This document shows positions 43,549-53,377 of a DNA stretch of 64,000 nucleotides, one piece after another. Numbering within the stretch: the stretch's first letter is position 1; each line of letters begins with the position of its first letter. A model generated the notes under the pieces. That model made no database searches. It had not been told where the DNA came from and saw nothing but the letters and a program-made list of their open reading frames with translations. This stretch comes from Roseateles_B sp041905785 (lineage in GTDB: Bacteria > Pseudomonadota > Gammaproteobacteria > Burkholderiales > Burkholderiaceae_C). The DNA lies in NCBI GenBank assembly GCA_041905785.1, contig JAYRKJ010000014.1, positions 1 to 64,000 on the forward strand. Reading direction: 5' to 3'. Position numbers and translations under genes: made by a program.

Positions 43549-45168
43549 TTACTGCGGACGGTAGGTGACGGTCAGCTTGTAGGTGCCGGCTGTGTAGCCC
43601 TTGACCAGCACATAGCCGTCGCTGTTCGTCGTGACATTGAGGGTGCAGCTCTCCGTGGCAGTGCTGCCGTCGGACTTGCAGCCGTAGCTGCTGGTCGTGG
43701 GCACGGCGCCGAGCTTGCCGTAGATGTCGATGTCGCCCGTGCCCGTGGTGGAGAGCTTGAAGCTGCCGCCCGCGCCCACCTTGAAGGGGCCATAGCTCTT
43801 GGTCTGCCCGGTGCTGAGGCTGCCGCTGAAGGTCTCGGTCTTGTCGCCGGGCGTCGTGGTGGGGCCGTCGCTGCCCAGTTCCACGGCGTAGGCCAGGCCC
43901 ATGCGCGCGAACTTCAGGGAATGCGCGCCGGTGCTGTCGCTGTTGGCCAGGGTGTCGTTGGCGGTGTGGATGTTCTTGTTGTCGCCGGACATGCTCGACT
44001 CGAAGGGCATGGTGGTGGCGTAGCCCTTGGCGTTCCAGGAGGCGTGGTCGGAGCAGGCATAACCGCAGCGGTCCGTGCCCACGGCCAGGGTCGGCAGATA
44101 GGTCTTGATCAGGTTGGTGACGAAGGTGTTCTGCGCGCTGTCGGTGTAGTCGGTGAAGATGTAGATGTCGCTGGCGGAACCCTTGTAGTTGGTCATGTCC
44201 AGCTGCATCACGCCCACGACGTTGGCGCCGGCGGCGGCAAAGCTGTTGGCAATCTCCGCGGAGCCGCGCAGCCCCACTTCTTCCGCGGCATAGGCCATGA
44301 ACTTGATCGTGCGGCGCGGCTTGTAGTTGTTGGCCAGCAAGGTGCGGTAGATCTCGGTGATGCTGGCCACGCCGGAGGCGTCATCGTCGGCGCCGGGCGC
44401 GCGGGTGGTCTCGGAGGTGCCAGACTGGTTGATCGAGTCCAGGTGGCCGCCCAGCACCACGATTTCGCTGCCGTTGTCCGTGCCCTTGATGGTGGCGATC
44501 ACCGACTTCTGCTTCCAGCCGCTGTGGGTGAACTGCTCCACCGTGATGTCGCTGCGGCCGTTGGCCATGGTCAGCCATTTGTTCCTCAGCCAGTCCGAGG
44601 CGTTCACGCCGCCGCTGGTCTGGTAGTAGCGGTTGCTGTAGTTGTTGGACAGGTCCGAGATGGTCTGCACGATGTTGCTGGCCTGCATTTGCGACAGCAT
44701 GGGGTTGACCACGGTCTGCTGGTCGATCACATAGCTGGGGCGGGTGGCCAGGGTGCTGCGGTCGGTCAGGATGCGGGCATTGCTGCGGCTGCCGGCATGC
44801 AGGTCCAGGGCACGGCGACCGTCGCGTTCGCTGGCATGGTGCATGTAGCCGCCGCAGCGGTGCTGGTTCTCGTGCAGCGCGGTGGACAGCGCCGGCAGCA
44901 AGGCTTCGTCGACCTGCACCAGGTGCAGCTTCTCGGCCTTGAGCGCGGCGGCCGGCGTGGCCAGCCCGGCCATCTCGCCGCGGCGCAGCTGGGCTTCGGA
45001 GACCGCCACCGACTCGGTGGCGCGTGTGCTGGGCTGCAGCTTCTGCAGCTCGCCGAAGGCGGCGTCGCCAAGGCTGATCCAGACTTTGTCGCCAGCCTGT
45101 GCCGGGACGCTGAGGCAGAAGAGGCTGGCTGCAATGGCCAGGGCGGACAAGGCGTTCTTGCGTTGCAT
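43549..45168 (-). CDS. Secreted M28 zinc aminopeptidase with C-terminal PPC-like domain
   Basis: The 539-residue protein has a signal peptide (cut near AQA-GD, residue 25), a propeptide and an M28 domain. The two-zinc site is visible: VVLGGHLDS (His), PGADDDASG (Asp), MAYAAEEVGLRGS (Glu pair), VMQLDM (Asp) and KNIHTANDT (His). The closest well-known relative is the Vibrio proteolyticus leucyl aminopeptidase. The last 100 or so residues (TETFSGSLSTGQTKSYGPFK onward) form a bacterial pre-peptidase C-terminal domain. It probably acts outside the cell with the other secreted peptidases. AGGAGA lies before the start. The 45169-45463 region upstream shows no clear gene. Confidence 0.9.
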   Translation of the reverse strand: MQRKNALSALAIAASLFCLSVPAQAGDKVWISLGDAAFGELQKLQPSTRATESVAVSEAQLRRGEMAGLATPAAALKAEKLHLVQVDEALLPALSTALHENQHRCGGYMHHASERDGRRALDLHAGSRSNARILTDRSTLATRPSYVIDQQTVVNPMLSQMQASNIVQTISDLSNNYSNRYYQTSGGVNASDWLRNKWLTMANGRSDITVEQFTHSGWKQKSVIATIKGTDNGSEIVVLGGHLDSINQSGTSETTRAPGADDDASGVASITEIYRTLLANNYKPRRTIKFMAYAAEEVGLRGSAEIANSFAAAGANVVGVMQLDMTNYKGSASDIYIFTDYTDSAQNTFVTNLIKTYLPTLAVGTDRCGYACSDHASWNAKGYATTMPFESSMSGDNKNIHTANDTLANSDSTGAHSLKFARMGLAYAVELGSDGPTTTPGDKTETFSGSLSTGQTKSYGPFKVGAGGSFKLSTTGTGDIDIYGKLGAVPTTSSYGCKSDGSTATESCTLNVTTNSDGYVLVKGYTAGTYKLTVTYRPQ

Positions 45169-45463
45169 GGAGGTCTCCTGAAGGTGAGGAAGATGGGACC
45201 CCACACCGCCTCCGCTCATGGCGTCGAGCAATGCCGGCAGGCCCCTGTTTGCAAACGCGCTGCAGGACAGCCAGCGACGGCTTGGCGATTGTTTGGGCGG
45301 CAATCGCCCGGCGTGCTCAGGGTTTGTGCTGGATTTGTGGCCCATTCGGCCCATCGCCGGCGCAAAGCTGTAAGACTTGACAGGGCCCCTGCGCGCGGGG
45401 CCCCCGGGCCTGTGGTGGCAGGCCGACAGCGGGTGTCAGGGCGTTCGCGGCGCGAGGGCCGGC

Positions 45464-46177
45464 TCAGGCGCTGTTCGCCGCTCCCGCGTCGGCCGCGGCC
45501 AGGCGCTCGGGCGTGCCCACATCCGTCCAGGCCCCGCCGTAGAGGGCGGCGCTGATGCGCTGCTGGGCGATGCCGCGCTCCAGGCAGGGGCGCAAGGGCT
45601 GGGGCTGGTCCGGGGCGACGCCCTCGAACAGGGCGCGCTTGAAGAGGCCCACGCAGGACCAGGTGTAGCGCGGGTGGACGGCTTCGCCGCTGAGTGCCAG
45701 GCCTTGCTCGCTGATGCCGAAGTCGCCGCGCGCATGGTGCGGCGGGTTGTCCACCAGCCAGAGGTGGGCCAGGCGCTCGCTCGCGGCGAAGGCCCGCGCG
45801 GCGGGGACATCCAGGCGCAGTCCGGGCAGGAACACATCGCCCGACAGCACCCAGAAGGCCTCGTCGCCATCGGCGCACAGCAGGGGCAGGGCCTTGGCGA
45901 TGCCGCCGGCGGTCTCCAGCGCGCGGCCGTGGTCGCGCTGCTCGTCGCTGTAGTGCAGGCGGACGCCGAAGCGGCTGCCATCGCCCAGCTGCGCGGGGAA
46001 CTGCTCGGCCAGCCAGGCGCAGTTGATGACGATGTCGCGCACGCCGGCGGCGGCCAGGGCCTGGATGTGCCAGACGATCAGCGGTCGGCCCTGCACCGTC
46101 AGCAAGGGCTTGGGGGTATGGTCGGTCAAGGGCCGCATGCGCTCGCCGCGCCCGGCCGCCAGGATGATGGCTCTCAT
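45464..46177 (-). CDS. murU: Sugar-1-phosphate nucleotidyltransferase, MurU-like
   Basis: The 237-residue enzyme has the NTP-transferase signature MRAIILAAGRGERMRPLTDH followed by TPKPLL, and DVFLPG as the metal Asp region. The size and WTDVGTPERL ending match N-acetylmuramate alpha-1-phosphate uridylyltransferase (MurU) of the cell-wall recycling shortcut in Pseudomonas and betaproteobacteria. The partner kinase AmgK, often adjacent, is not seen in this window. Other sugar nucleotidyltransferases are possible. Confidence 0.78.
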   Translation of the reverse strand: MRAIILAAGRGERMRPLTDHTPKPLLTVQGRPLIVWHIQALAAAGVRDIVINCAWLAEQFPAQLGDGSRFGVRLHYSDEQRDHGRALETAGGIAKALPLLCADGDEAFWVLSGDVFLPGLRLDVPAARAFAASERLAHLWLVDNPPHHARGDFGISEQGLALSGEAVHPRYTWSCVGLFKRALFEGVAPDQPQPLRPCLERGIAQQRISAALYGGAWTDVGTPERLAAADAGAANSA

Positions 46178-46213
46178 GCCCCGCAGTCTACGGGGCGCGT
46201 GCGGCCTGCCGGC

Positions 46214-46834
46214 TCAGGGCTGCAGGCGGGGCGCCAGTCCGAGCGGCTCGGGCAGCGCATTGAGCACGCGCTGGAACACGGCCAGGTAGGGGCCGTCGAG
46301 CTCCGCCTGCAACTGGCCGAGGTGGCGGCCGGTGAGCGGGTCCTTGTTCTCGGCAAAGGCCTCGTCCAGGTCCTGCCAGTCCTCCTCGGTGAGCAGCTGC
46401 ACGGCAGCGGGCAGGACCTCGCGCTCCTCGATGTCCATGTGCTGCAGGTAGTGGTGCACGTAGCGCTCGGCCTGCTGCTCGAAGGGGGCGCGGCGGGCAT
46501 CGCCCAGCATCTCAAAGCCCAGCAGGCTGTGCTCCAGGTCGCGGATGGCGCGCTCGCCGCGCGCATGGTCGTCGTCCAGCTTGTCCAGCAGCTCGCGCAG
46601 CGCGGGTGCGCGGGCGCGCAGCTTGGGGAACAACAGCTCGGACTCCTTGGGATGGTGCAGGCGCTCGGGGAACTCATCCACGTAGAACAGCATGGCGCGC
46701 AGGGCGGCGAAGTCCGGCAGGGTGCCGGCGCGGCGGTGCTCGGCCAGCAGCAGGGGCAGGGTGCGCAGCATGGCGGCGAGGGCTGCGTGTTCGTCGCGAA
46801 TAATTCGCAGAGTCAGTGGCTTGGTGGCGATCAT
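46214..46834 (-). CDS. Hemerythrin HHE-domain protein
   Basis: The 206-residue protein has the four-helix hemerythrin-like pattern: IIRDEHAALAAML, FPERLHHPKESELLFPKL, LDDDHARGERAIRDLEH and YVHHYLQHMDIEEREVLPAA. These His and Glu/Asp residues can hold a di-iron centre. Such proteins bind O2 or NO or sense iron; the role here is unknown. I chose the ATG at 46834 for the GGAG upstream. It is divergent from tkt. Confidence 0.85.
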   Translation of the reverse strand: MIATKPLTLRIIRDEHAALAAMLRTLPLLLAEHRRAGTLPDFAALRAMLFYVDEFPERLHHPKESELLFPKLRARAPALRELLDKLDDDHARGERAIRDLEHSLLGFEMLGDARRAPFEQQAERYVHHYLQHMDIEEREVLPAAVQLLTEEDWQDLDEAFAENKDPLTGRHLGQLQAELDGPYLAVFQRVLNALPEPLGLAPRLQP

Positions 46835-47035
46835 GTGCGTTGTCTCCATGCTTTTTCCACAAGGCTCGCCGCTGTGCCGGCCCGCGGCCTTGCCATGGAT
46901 CAAGGTTCGTGAAGGCGACGGGGAAGCCGCGCAGGCGGAATCGTTTGCGCACGAGCAGGGTTTGCCGGCGGAGGACGCGACATCTTCGCCCAGTAAAATG
47001 CCGGGTTTACCCCCAACTTCCTGCCCGCACCCACC

Positions 47036-49078
47036 ATGGTTGACTCCGCTGCAAGCATCCCCACCCTGATGGCCCATGCCATCCGCGCACTGGCCATGGA
47101 CGCCGTGCAGCAGGCCAATTCCGGCCACCCCGGCGCGCCCATGGGCATGGCCGAGATGGCGGTGGCCTTGTGGGGGCGCCATCTGCGCCACAACCCGGCC
47201 AACCCGCATTGGGCCGACCGCGACCGTTTCGTGCTGTCCAACGGCCATGGCTCCATGCTGATTTATGCGCTGCTGCACCTGAGCGGCTACGCGCTGCCCA
47301 TCGAGGAGCTGAAGAACTTCCGCCAGCTGCACAGCAAGACCCCCGGCCACCCCGAGGTGGGCATCACCCCGGGCGTGGAGACGACCACCGGCCCGCTGGG
47401 CCAGGGCATCACCAATGCCGTGGGTCTGGCCCTGGCCGAGAAGATGCTGGCCAAGGAGTTCAACCGCGAGGGTCACGCCATCGTCGACCACCACACCTAT
47501 GTCTTCCTGGGCGACGGCTGCCTGATGGAAGGCATCTCGCACGAGGCCTGTGCGCTGGCTGGCGCGTGGAAGCTGAACAAGCTGGTCGCCCTGTACGACG
47601 ACAACGGCATCTCCATCGACGGCCAGGTCGCCCCCTGGTTCATCGACAACACCGCGCAGCGCTTCGAGGCCTACGGCTGGCACGTGATCGGCCCCATCGA
47701 CGGCCATGACGTGGACGCCGTGGATGCCGCCATTCGCCAGGCGAAGAAGAGCAGCGACAAGCCCACGCTGATCATCTCCAAGACCCACATCGGCAAGGGC
47801 TCGCCCAACCGTGCCAACACGGCCAAGGCTCACGGCGAGCCGCTGGGCGCCGAGGAAATCAAGCTGACGCGCGAAGCCCTGGGCTGGCCGCACGAGCCTT
47901 TCGTCCTGCCGGCGGAAGTCTATGCCGCCTGGGATGCCAAGGTGGCCGGCGCCGCCGCCGAGAAGGCCTGGGACGAGCGCTTTGACGCCTACGCCGCCGC
48001 CCATCCCGAGCTGGCTGCCGAGTTCCAGCGCCGCATGGCCGGCGTGCTGCCCGCCAACTTCGCGCAGATCGCCGTGGACGCCGTGGTGGCTGCCCACGAG
48101 AAGGCCGAGACCGTGGCCAGCCGCAAGGCCAGCCAGCTGGCCCTGGAAGCCTTCACCGCCGCCCTGCCCGAGCTGCTGGGCGGCTCGGCCGACCTGACCG
48201 GCTCCAACCTGACCAACACCAAGAGCACGCCCGCCTTCCGCCTGGAAGCCGACGGCAGCGCCAACGGCGGCCGCCACATCAACTACGGCGTGCGCGAGTT
48301 CGGCATGGCCGCGATCATGAACGGCATCGCCCTGCATGGCGGCTACATCCCCTACGGCGGCACCTTCCTGACCTTCAGCGACTACAGCCGCAACGCCATC
48401 CGCATGGCGGCGCTGATGAAGCAGCGCGTGATCCACGTCTTCACGCACGACTCCATCGGCCTGGGTGAAGACGGCCCGACGCACCAGTCCATCGAGCACG
48501 TCTCCAGCCTGCGCCTGATCCCGGGCCTGGACGTCTGGCGTCCGGCCGACACCGTCGAGACCGTGGTTGCCTGGACCATGGCCATCGGCAATGCCCAGCG
48601 TCCCAGCGCGCTGGCCCTGTCGCGCCAGAACCTGCCCTACGCGCCCAAGACCGCTGTCGATGAAATCGCCAAGGGCGCCTACGTGCTGGCCGAGCCCAGC
48701 GAGGTGGGCCTGAAGAAGAAGGCCCAGGTCGTGATCATGGCCTCCGGCTCCGAAGTGCAGCTGGCCCTGAACGCCCAGGCCCTGCTGGCCAAGGACGGCA
48801 TCGCCGCCCGCGTGGTCTCGGTGCCGAGCACGAACGTGTTTGACCGCCAGGACGCCGCCTACAAGGCCAGCGTGCTGCCCGCGGGCGTGCCGCGCGTGGC
48901 CGTCGAGGCCGGCGTGACCGACTTCTGGTGGAAGTACGGCGTCAGCGCCGTCGTGGGCATCGACACCTATGGCGAATCCGCCCCCGCACCGGTGCTGTTC
49001 AAGCACTTCGGCTTTACCGCCGAGAACGTGGTGGACACGGTCAAGGTGGCCATCGGTGCCGCGCGCCTGAAGCGCTGA
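47036..49078 (+). CDS. tkt: Transketolase
   Basis: The 680-residue enzyme moves two-carbon units in the pentose phosphate and Calvin pathways using thiamine diphosphate. The TPP-binding motif is clear (GDGCLMEGISHEACALAGAW, then LYDDN), as are the substrate His in SGHPGAPMG and the pyrimidine-domain GVREFGMAAIMNGIALHGG. Length matches bacterial Tkt. Its neighbour across one gene is gap, a common order in betaproteobacteria. TAAAAT at 46994-46999 may be its -10; no clear ribosome site precedes the ATG. Confidence 0.95.
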   Translation: MVDSAASIPTLMAHAIRALAMDAVQQANSGHPGAPMGMAEMAVALWGRHLRHNPANPHWADRDRFVLSNGHGSMLIYALLHLSGYALPIEELKNFRQLHSKTPGHPEVGITPGVETTTGPLGQGITNAVGLALAEKMLAKEFNREGHAIVDHHTYVFLGDGCLMEGISHEACALAGAWKLNKLVALYDDNGISIDGQVAPWFIDNTAQRFEAYGWHVIGPIDGHDVDAVDAAIRQAKKSSDKPTLIISKTHIGKGSPNRANTAKAHGEPLGAEEIKLTREALGWPHEPFVLPAEVYAAWDAKVAGAAAEKAWDERFDAYAAAHPELAAEFQRRMAGVLPANFAQIAVDAVVAAHEKAETVASRKASQLALEAFTAALPELLGGSADLTGSNLTNTKSTPAFRLEADGSANGGRHINYGVREFGMAAIMNGIALHGGYIPYGGTFLTFSDYSRNAIRMAALMKQRVIHVFTHDSIGLGEDGPTHQSIEHVSSLRLIPGLDVWRPADTVETVVAWTMAIGNAQRPSALALSRQNLPYAPKTAVDEIAKGAYVLAEPSEVGLKKKAQVVIMASGSEVQLALNAQALLAKDGIAARVVSVPSTNVFDRQDAAYKASVLPAGVPRVAVEAGVTDFWWKYGVSAVVGIDTYGESAPAPVLFKHFGFTAENVVDTVKVAIGAARLKR

Positions 49079-49128
49079 GTCGCTGCTGATATGCGCTAGA
49101 GTGCGCTCCTCATCACAAGGAGGAGCGC

Positions 49129-50157
49129 ATGACAACAAGATCGCGCATCACAGCCAAGAAGGGCCGCCTGCTGGCGGCCTTTTTCATGTCCGCCGCCCTG
49201 GGCGGGGCCACCCAGGCGCAGACGGACAACACCCCGCCGTCGGCGGCCCAGTCGCTGAGCTGCCTCAGGCAGCCTTCGTCGACCCTCAGCTATCCGGCGC
49301 ACCACCGCTTCGACCGCAGCCACGGCCTCATGCGCCTGCGCCTGCATTTCGAGAAGCCCGAGGCCCCGCCGCGTGTCGAGGTGCTGGCCAACACGGCCCG
49401 CCAGGACATGCAGGATCGCGTCTACCGCTATGTGGAGGACTACCGCCTGCCCTGCCTGCGGCCCGAGGACGGTACGGTCAGTGCCGTGCAGGAATTCAGC
49501 TTCAGCAACTCGACCATGGAGGAGTTGCCCGTGCCGGAGGCGCCGCAGCGGCGCATGCCCTTCTGCATCGTGCTGCCCCGCGAGGACATGCAGCGGCTGT
49601 CCTCGCTGTCCAGCGAGGTGCAGCATGTGGTGGCTTCGGCCCTGTTCATGGGGAAGGGCGACCAGCCGCCCGAGGTCAAGCTCCTATATTCGACCGGCGA
49701 CAAGCGCCTGGAGGCGGCGGTCGTCGAGCGGGTGCAGGCCTACCGCATGCCCTGCCGCACCGGGCAGGAGGAGCCGCAGGTCATGAGCCAGCAGTTCACC
49801 TTCGTCCCCGCAGGGCACCGCAGGCTTGTGCTGACGCAGGAGGCCTTCACGCTGGTGGACTTTCTCGGCATGACCCAGGGGGCGCGGCAGCTGAGCGCGT
49901 TCTTCGACTTCAACACCATGAACTGCCCGTTCAAGGTCAACTACAAGATCCTGGGGCCGTCGCTGCCCAACGAAGTCGAGGCGGGTGGGCCGCGTGATCC
50001 CAACCGCGTGCCCTTCCTGCGCTGGCTGCGCGAGCGCCAACTGGCCTTGCGCTCCGAGCGGCAGGCCAAGGAGCTCTTCGGCCAGGTCCTGCAGATCCAA
50101 GTGCCCTGCGGGCGGCTCGATCTCAAGCCGGCCGCGACGTCGAGCGCAGGCTCCTGA
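49129..50157 (+). CDS. Secreted protein of unknown function with internal repeats
   Basis: I do not recognise a family. The 342-residue protein has a Sec signal peptide (ending about ATQAQ, residue 31). It then holds two clear repeats of a PPxVxxL ... V..YRxPC ... QxFxF pattern: about 78-125 (PPRVEVLANTARQDMQDRVY ... YRLPC) and about 183-228 (PPEVKLLYSTGDKRLEAAVV ... YRMPC). A weaker third copy lies around 265-335. The repeats resemble TonB C-terminal-like folds. Strong AAGGAGGAG precedes the ATG. It lies between tkt and gap. Confidence 0.75.
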   Translation: MTTRSRITAKKGRLLAAFFMSAALGGATQAQTDNTPPSAAQSLSCLRQPSSTLSYPAHHRFDRSHGLMRLRLHFEKPEAPPRVEVLANTARQDMQDRVYRYVEDYRLPCLRPEDGTVSAVQEFSFSNSTMEELPVPEAPQRRMPFCIVLPREDMQRLSSLSSEVQHVVASALFMGKGDQPPEVKLLYSTGDKRLEAAVVERVQAYRMPCRTGQEEPQVMSQQFTFVPAGHRRLVLTQEAFTLVDFLGMTQGARQLSAFFDFNTMNCPFKVNYKILGPSLPNEVEAGGPRDPNRVPFLRWLRERQLALRSERQAKELFGQVLQIQVPCGRLDLKPAATSSAGS

Positions 50158-50312
50158 GGCGCCCGGCCGCGGCGGCAGCTTGCGCTGGATCGAAAAGTAG
50201 GGGCGGCGTACCCCCTTTGTTCCGGGGCGGCTGCGAGCAGAGCTCCGGAATCGGCGAAAATCCCGCCCAGCCAGGTTTTTCAGCTTTTCCATTTCACTCC
50301 GGAGACTTCCGC

Positions 50313-51311
50313 ATGACGATCAAGATCGGTATCAATGGCTTCGGCCGTATCGGCCGCATGGTGTTCCGCGCCGCTGTCCAGAACTTCAATGACATCGAGG
50401 TCGTGGGCATCAACGACCTGCTGGAGCCGGACTACCTGGCCTACATGCTGAAGTACGACAGCGTGCACGGCCGCTTCAAGGGCGACGTGGCCGTGGACGG
50501 CAGCACCCTGATCGTCAACGGCAAGAAGATCCGCCTGACCGCCGTGAAGAACCCGGCTGAGCTGAAGTGGGATGAAGTCGGCGCCGACATCGTCGTCGAG
50601 TCCACCGGCCTGTTCCTGACCAAGGAAACCGCCGAGGCCCACCTGAAGGCCGGCGCCAAGAAGGTGATCATGTCCGCCCCGTCCAAGGACGACACCCCCA
50701 TGTTCGTCTACGGCGTCAACGACAAGACCTACGCCGGCCAGGCCATCATCTCCAACGCCTCGTGCACCACCAACTGCCTGGCCCCCGTGGCCAAGGTGCT
50801 GAACGACAAGTGGGGCATCAAGCGCGGCCTGATGACCACCGTGCACGCCGCCACCGCCACCCAGAAGACCGTGGACGGCCCGTCCAACAAGGACTGGCGC
50901 GGTGGCCGCGGCATCCTGGAGAACATCATCCCCAGCAGCACCGGCGCCGCCAAGGCCGTGGGCGTGGTGATCCCCGAGCTGAACAAGAAGCTGACCGGCA
51001 TGTCCTTCCGCGTGCCGACTTCCGATGTCTCCGTGGTCGACCTGACCGTCGAGCTCAACAGCGCCGCCAGCTACGCCGACATCTGCGCCGAAATGAAGGC
51101 GCAGGCCGCCGGCGCGCTGAAGGGTGTGCTCGGCTACACCGAAGACAAGGTCGTCGCCACCGACTTCCGCGGCGAGTCCTGCACCTCGGTGTTCGATGCC
51201 GAGGCCGGCATCGCCCTGGACAGCACCTTCGTCAAGGTGGTGGCCTGGTATGACAACGAGTGGGGCTACTCCAACAAGGTCCTGGAAATGGTCCGCGTGG
51301 TCGCCAAGTAA
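50313..51311 (+). CDS. gap: Glyceraldehyde-3-phosphate dehydrogenase, type I
   Basis: The 332-residue enzyme oxidises glyceraldehyde-3-phosphate with NAD in glycolysis. It has the N-terminal NAD motif INGFGRIGRMVFRA, an Asp at 35 (GINDLLE) that fits NAD preference, the active-site SNASCTTNCLAP (Cys about 151) and WYDNEWGYSNKVLEM at the end. The start at 50313 has GGAG upstream. A terminator follows at 51331. Confidence 0.96.
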   Translation: MTIKIGINGFGRIGRMVFRAAVQNFNDIEVVGINDLLEPDYLAYMLKYDSVHGRFKGDVAVDGSTLIVNGKKIRLTAVKNPAELKWDEVGADIVVESTGLFLTKETAEAHLKAGAKKVIMSAPSKDDTPMFVYGVNDKTYAGQAIISNASCTTNCLAPVAKVLNDKWGIKRGLMTTVHAATATQKTVDGPSNKDWRGGRGILENIIPSSTGAAKAVGVVIPELNKKLTGMSFRVPTSDVSVVDLTVELNSAASYADICAEMKAQAAGALKGVLGYTEDKVVATDFRGESCTSVFDAEAGIALDSTFVKVVAWYDNEWGYSNKVLEMVRVVAK

Positions 51312-51330
51312 TCGAGCACCACACCAGCAG

Positions 51331-51356
51331 CAAAGCCCCGCCCGTGCGGGGCTTTG
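51331..51356 (+). terminator. Terminator hairpin after gap
   Basis: CAAAGCCCCGC (51331-51341) pairs perfectly with GCGGGGCTTTG (51346-51356) across a 4-base loop, 20 bases after the gap stop. The U residues lie in the stem end rather than in a long tail, which is common for this class. It probably ends the tkt-gap region transcript. Confidence 0.7.
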
Positions 51357-51495
51357 TCGTTGGCGGGACCGCAGGTCAAGCATGCGCGTGCCGTGGCGTG
51401 GCTGCGTGTTTTGCCTAGCCTTTCTTTACGTCTGGCCGGGCGCGAAATCCCTACACTGCCGGGCATTGGTCATTCCCTGATCCGGAGCTTGCTGC

Positions 51496-53223
51496 ATGTC
51501 ACTGTCTGTTCGTCTGCGTCCGCTGGTGCTGAGCCTGCTGACGGCCGTCCTGGCGGCGCCCTTGGGCCTTCAGGCCCAGTCCCCTTCCACCGGTGGCGAA
51601 ACCCTGGGCCGGGTCATCGTCCGCTTCAAGGCCAGCGCGCAGAGCGTGCGGGCGCAGGTGCTCAGCGCCAAGACCGACATGGCGACGGCACGCCGGGTCG
51701 CCCGCGTGCGCGCCGAGGGCCTGGGCTGGCGCACGGGACTGGCCTTGCATGCCCATCACAGCCTGGACGAGCGCACGCAGGTGGTGCTGGCCAAGGGGCT
51801 CAGCTCCGAGGCGCTGGCGGCACGGCTCGGCCGTGACGCGGAGGTCGAGCTCGTCGCGGTCGACCACCGCCGGCACATGGCCGCCGTGCCGAGCGACCCG
51901 CTCTATCCGCAGGTCAACCAGGCCCAGGGCAGCAACGGCCATGGGCAGTGGTACCTGATGCCGCCCAGCAAGGACCTGGTCTCGTCCATCAATGCCGAAG
52001 GCGCCTGGGACATCAGCACAGGCAGCAGCAGCGTGATCGTGGCCGTGCTGGACACCGGCGTGCGCTACGACCATCCCGACCTGGCCGGCAAGCTGCTGCA
52101 GGGCTACGACATGATTGGCGCCGCGACCAACGACATCGACGCCGTGTCCGTCGCGAATGACGGCGACCGTGCCGACAGCGATGCCAGCGATCCGGGCGAC
52201 TGGGTCAGCCAGGCCGATATCGACGCCGGGCTCATCAGCGGCTGCAGCCGTGACGACATCACCAGCAGCTCCTGGCACGGCACCAAGGTGTCCGGCCTGA
52301 TCGGTGCCGCCAGCAACAACGGCATGGGCATCGCCGGCGTGAGCTGGGGCAGCAAGATCCTGCCCGTGCGCGTGCTGGGCAAGTGCGGCGGCTATGACTC
52401 CGACATCATGCTGGGCATGCGCTGGGCGGCCGGCCTTGCGGCGCCGGGTGTGCCCACCAATCCCACGCCGGCCCGTGTGCTGAACATGAGTCTCGGCGGC
52501 AGCGGCAGCTGCAGCGACGGCGGCAGCACGGCCAAGCTCTATGCGGAAACCGTTGCGGCAGTGCGCGGCACCGGGGCGGTGATCGTGGCCGCCGCGGGCA
52601 ACTCGGCCGGGCAGGCGGTCGGCCTGCCGGCGAACTGCAGCGGCGTCATCGCCGTGGCGGGTCTGCGCCATGTCGGCACCAAGGTGGGCTTCTCCAGCGT
52701 GGGGCCGGAGGTCGCGATCGCCGCACCCGGCGGCAACTGCGTCAATGCCAGCGGCGCCTGCCTCTATCCCATGCTCACCACCACCAATTCAGGCAAGCAG
52801 GGGCCGACGGCAGCGGACAACGCCTACACCAACAGCGATGTGACGGTGGGCACCAGCTTCTCGGCACCGCTGGTCTCGGGCGCTGCCGCGCTGCTGTTGT
52901 CGGTGCGGCCGGAACTGACGCCGGACCAGGTGCGCCAGGCGCTGGTGAGCACGGCGCGCGCCTTCCCCACCTCGGGCGGGGGTTCCGCCGGCGATACCGG
53001 CCCCAAGGCCTGCATGGCGCCGAACGGCACCGAGCAGCTCGAGTGCTACTGCACCACCAGCACCTGCGGTGCAGGCATGATGGACGTCCAGGCCGCCCTG
53101 CGCAGCGTGGCGCCCGCGCAGTCATCCGGCGGCGGGGGTGGTGGGGGTGCCATGAGTCCCGGCTGGCTGCTGGCGCTGCTGGCCAGCGTGCCCCTGCTGT
53201 GGCGCGCGCGACGCCGGCATTGA
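51496..53223 (+). CDS. Secreted subtilase (S8) with GlyGly-CTERM sorting signal
   Basis: The 575-residue serine protease has a signal peptide (cut about AQA, residue 27), a propeptide, and the catalytic triad Asp about 186 (VAVLDTGVRYDHPDL), His about 261 (SSWHGTKVSG) and Ser about 454 (VGTSFSAPLVSG). The last 33 residues are a run of Gly, a hydrophobic stretch (MSPGWLLALLASVPLLW) and RARRRH. That is the GlyGly-CTERM signal handled by rhombosortase, encoded at 17741-18313. It is likely exported by type II secretion and anchored or released at the surface. Confidence 0.9.
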   Translation: MSLSVRLRPLVLSLLTAVLAAPLGLQAQSPSTGGETLGRVIVRFKASAQSVRAQVLSAKTDMATARRVARVRAEGLGWRTGLALHAHHSLDERTQVVLAKGLSSEALAARLGRDAEVELVAVDHRRHMAAVPSDPLYPQVNQAQGSNGHGQWYLMPPSKDLVSSINAEGAWDISTGSSSVIVAVLDTGVRYDHPDLAGKLLQGYDMIGAATNDIDAVSVANDGDRADSDASDPGDWVSQADIDAGLISGCSRDDITSSSWHGTKVSGLIGAASNNGMGIAGVSWGSKILPVRVLGKCGGYDSDIMLGMRWAAGLAAPGVPTNPTPARVLNMSLGGSGSCSDGGSTAKLYAETVAAVRGTGAVIVAAAGNSAGQAVGLPANCSGVIAVAGLRHVGTKVGFSSVGPEVAIAAPGGNCVNASGACLYPMLTTTNSGKQGPTAADNAYTNSDVTVGTSFSAPLVSGAAALLLSVRPELTPDQVRQALVSTARAFPTSGGGSAGDTGPKACMAPNGTEQLECYCTTSTCGAGMMDVQAALRSVAPAQSSGGGGGGGAMSPGWLLALLASVPLLWRARRRH

Positions 53224-53377
53224 ACGCGGGTCGGCAGGACCTGCGACATCTGGAATGACGTCTGAAATGGCATCGGGAATGCCGCCAGGGGCGGTGCCCT
53301 GCGCTGCGGCGCAGGGCCTGCTGCGGTGTTCGGCGCCTGCGGAACGCCGTGTTCGCCGGCTGGGCGCCAGGACTGGC

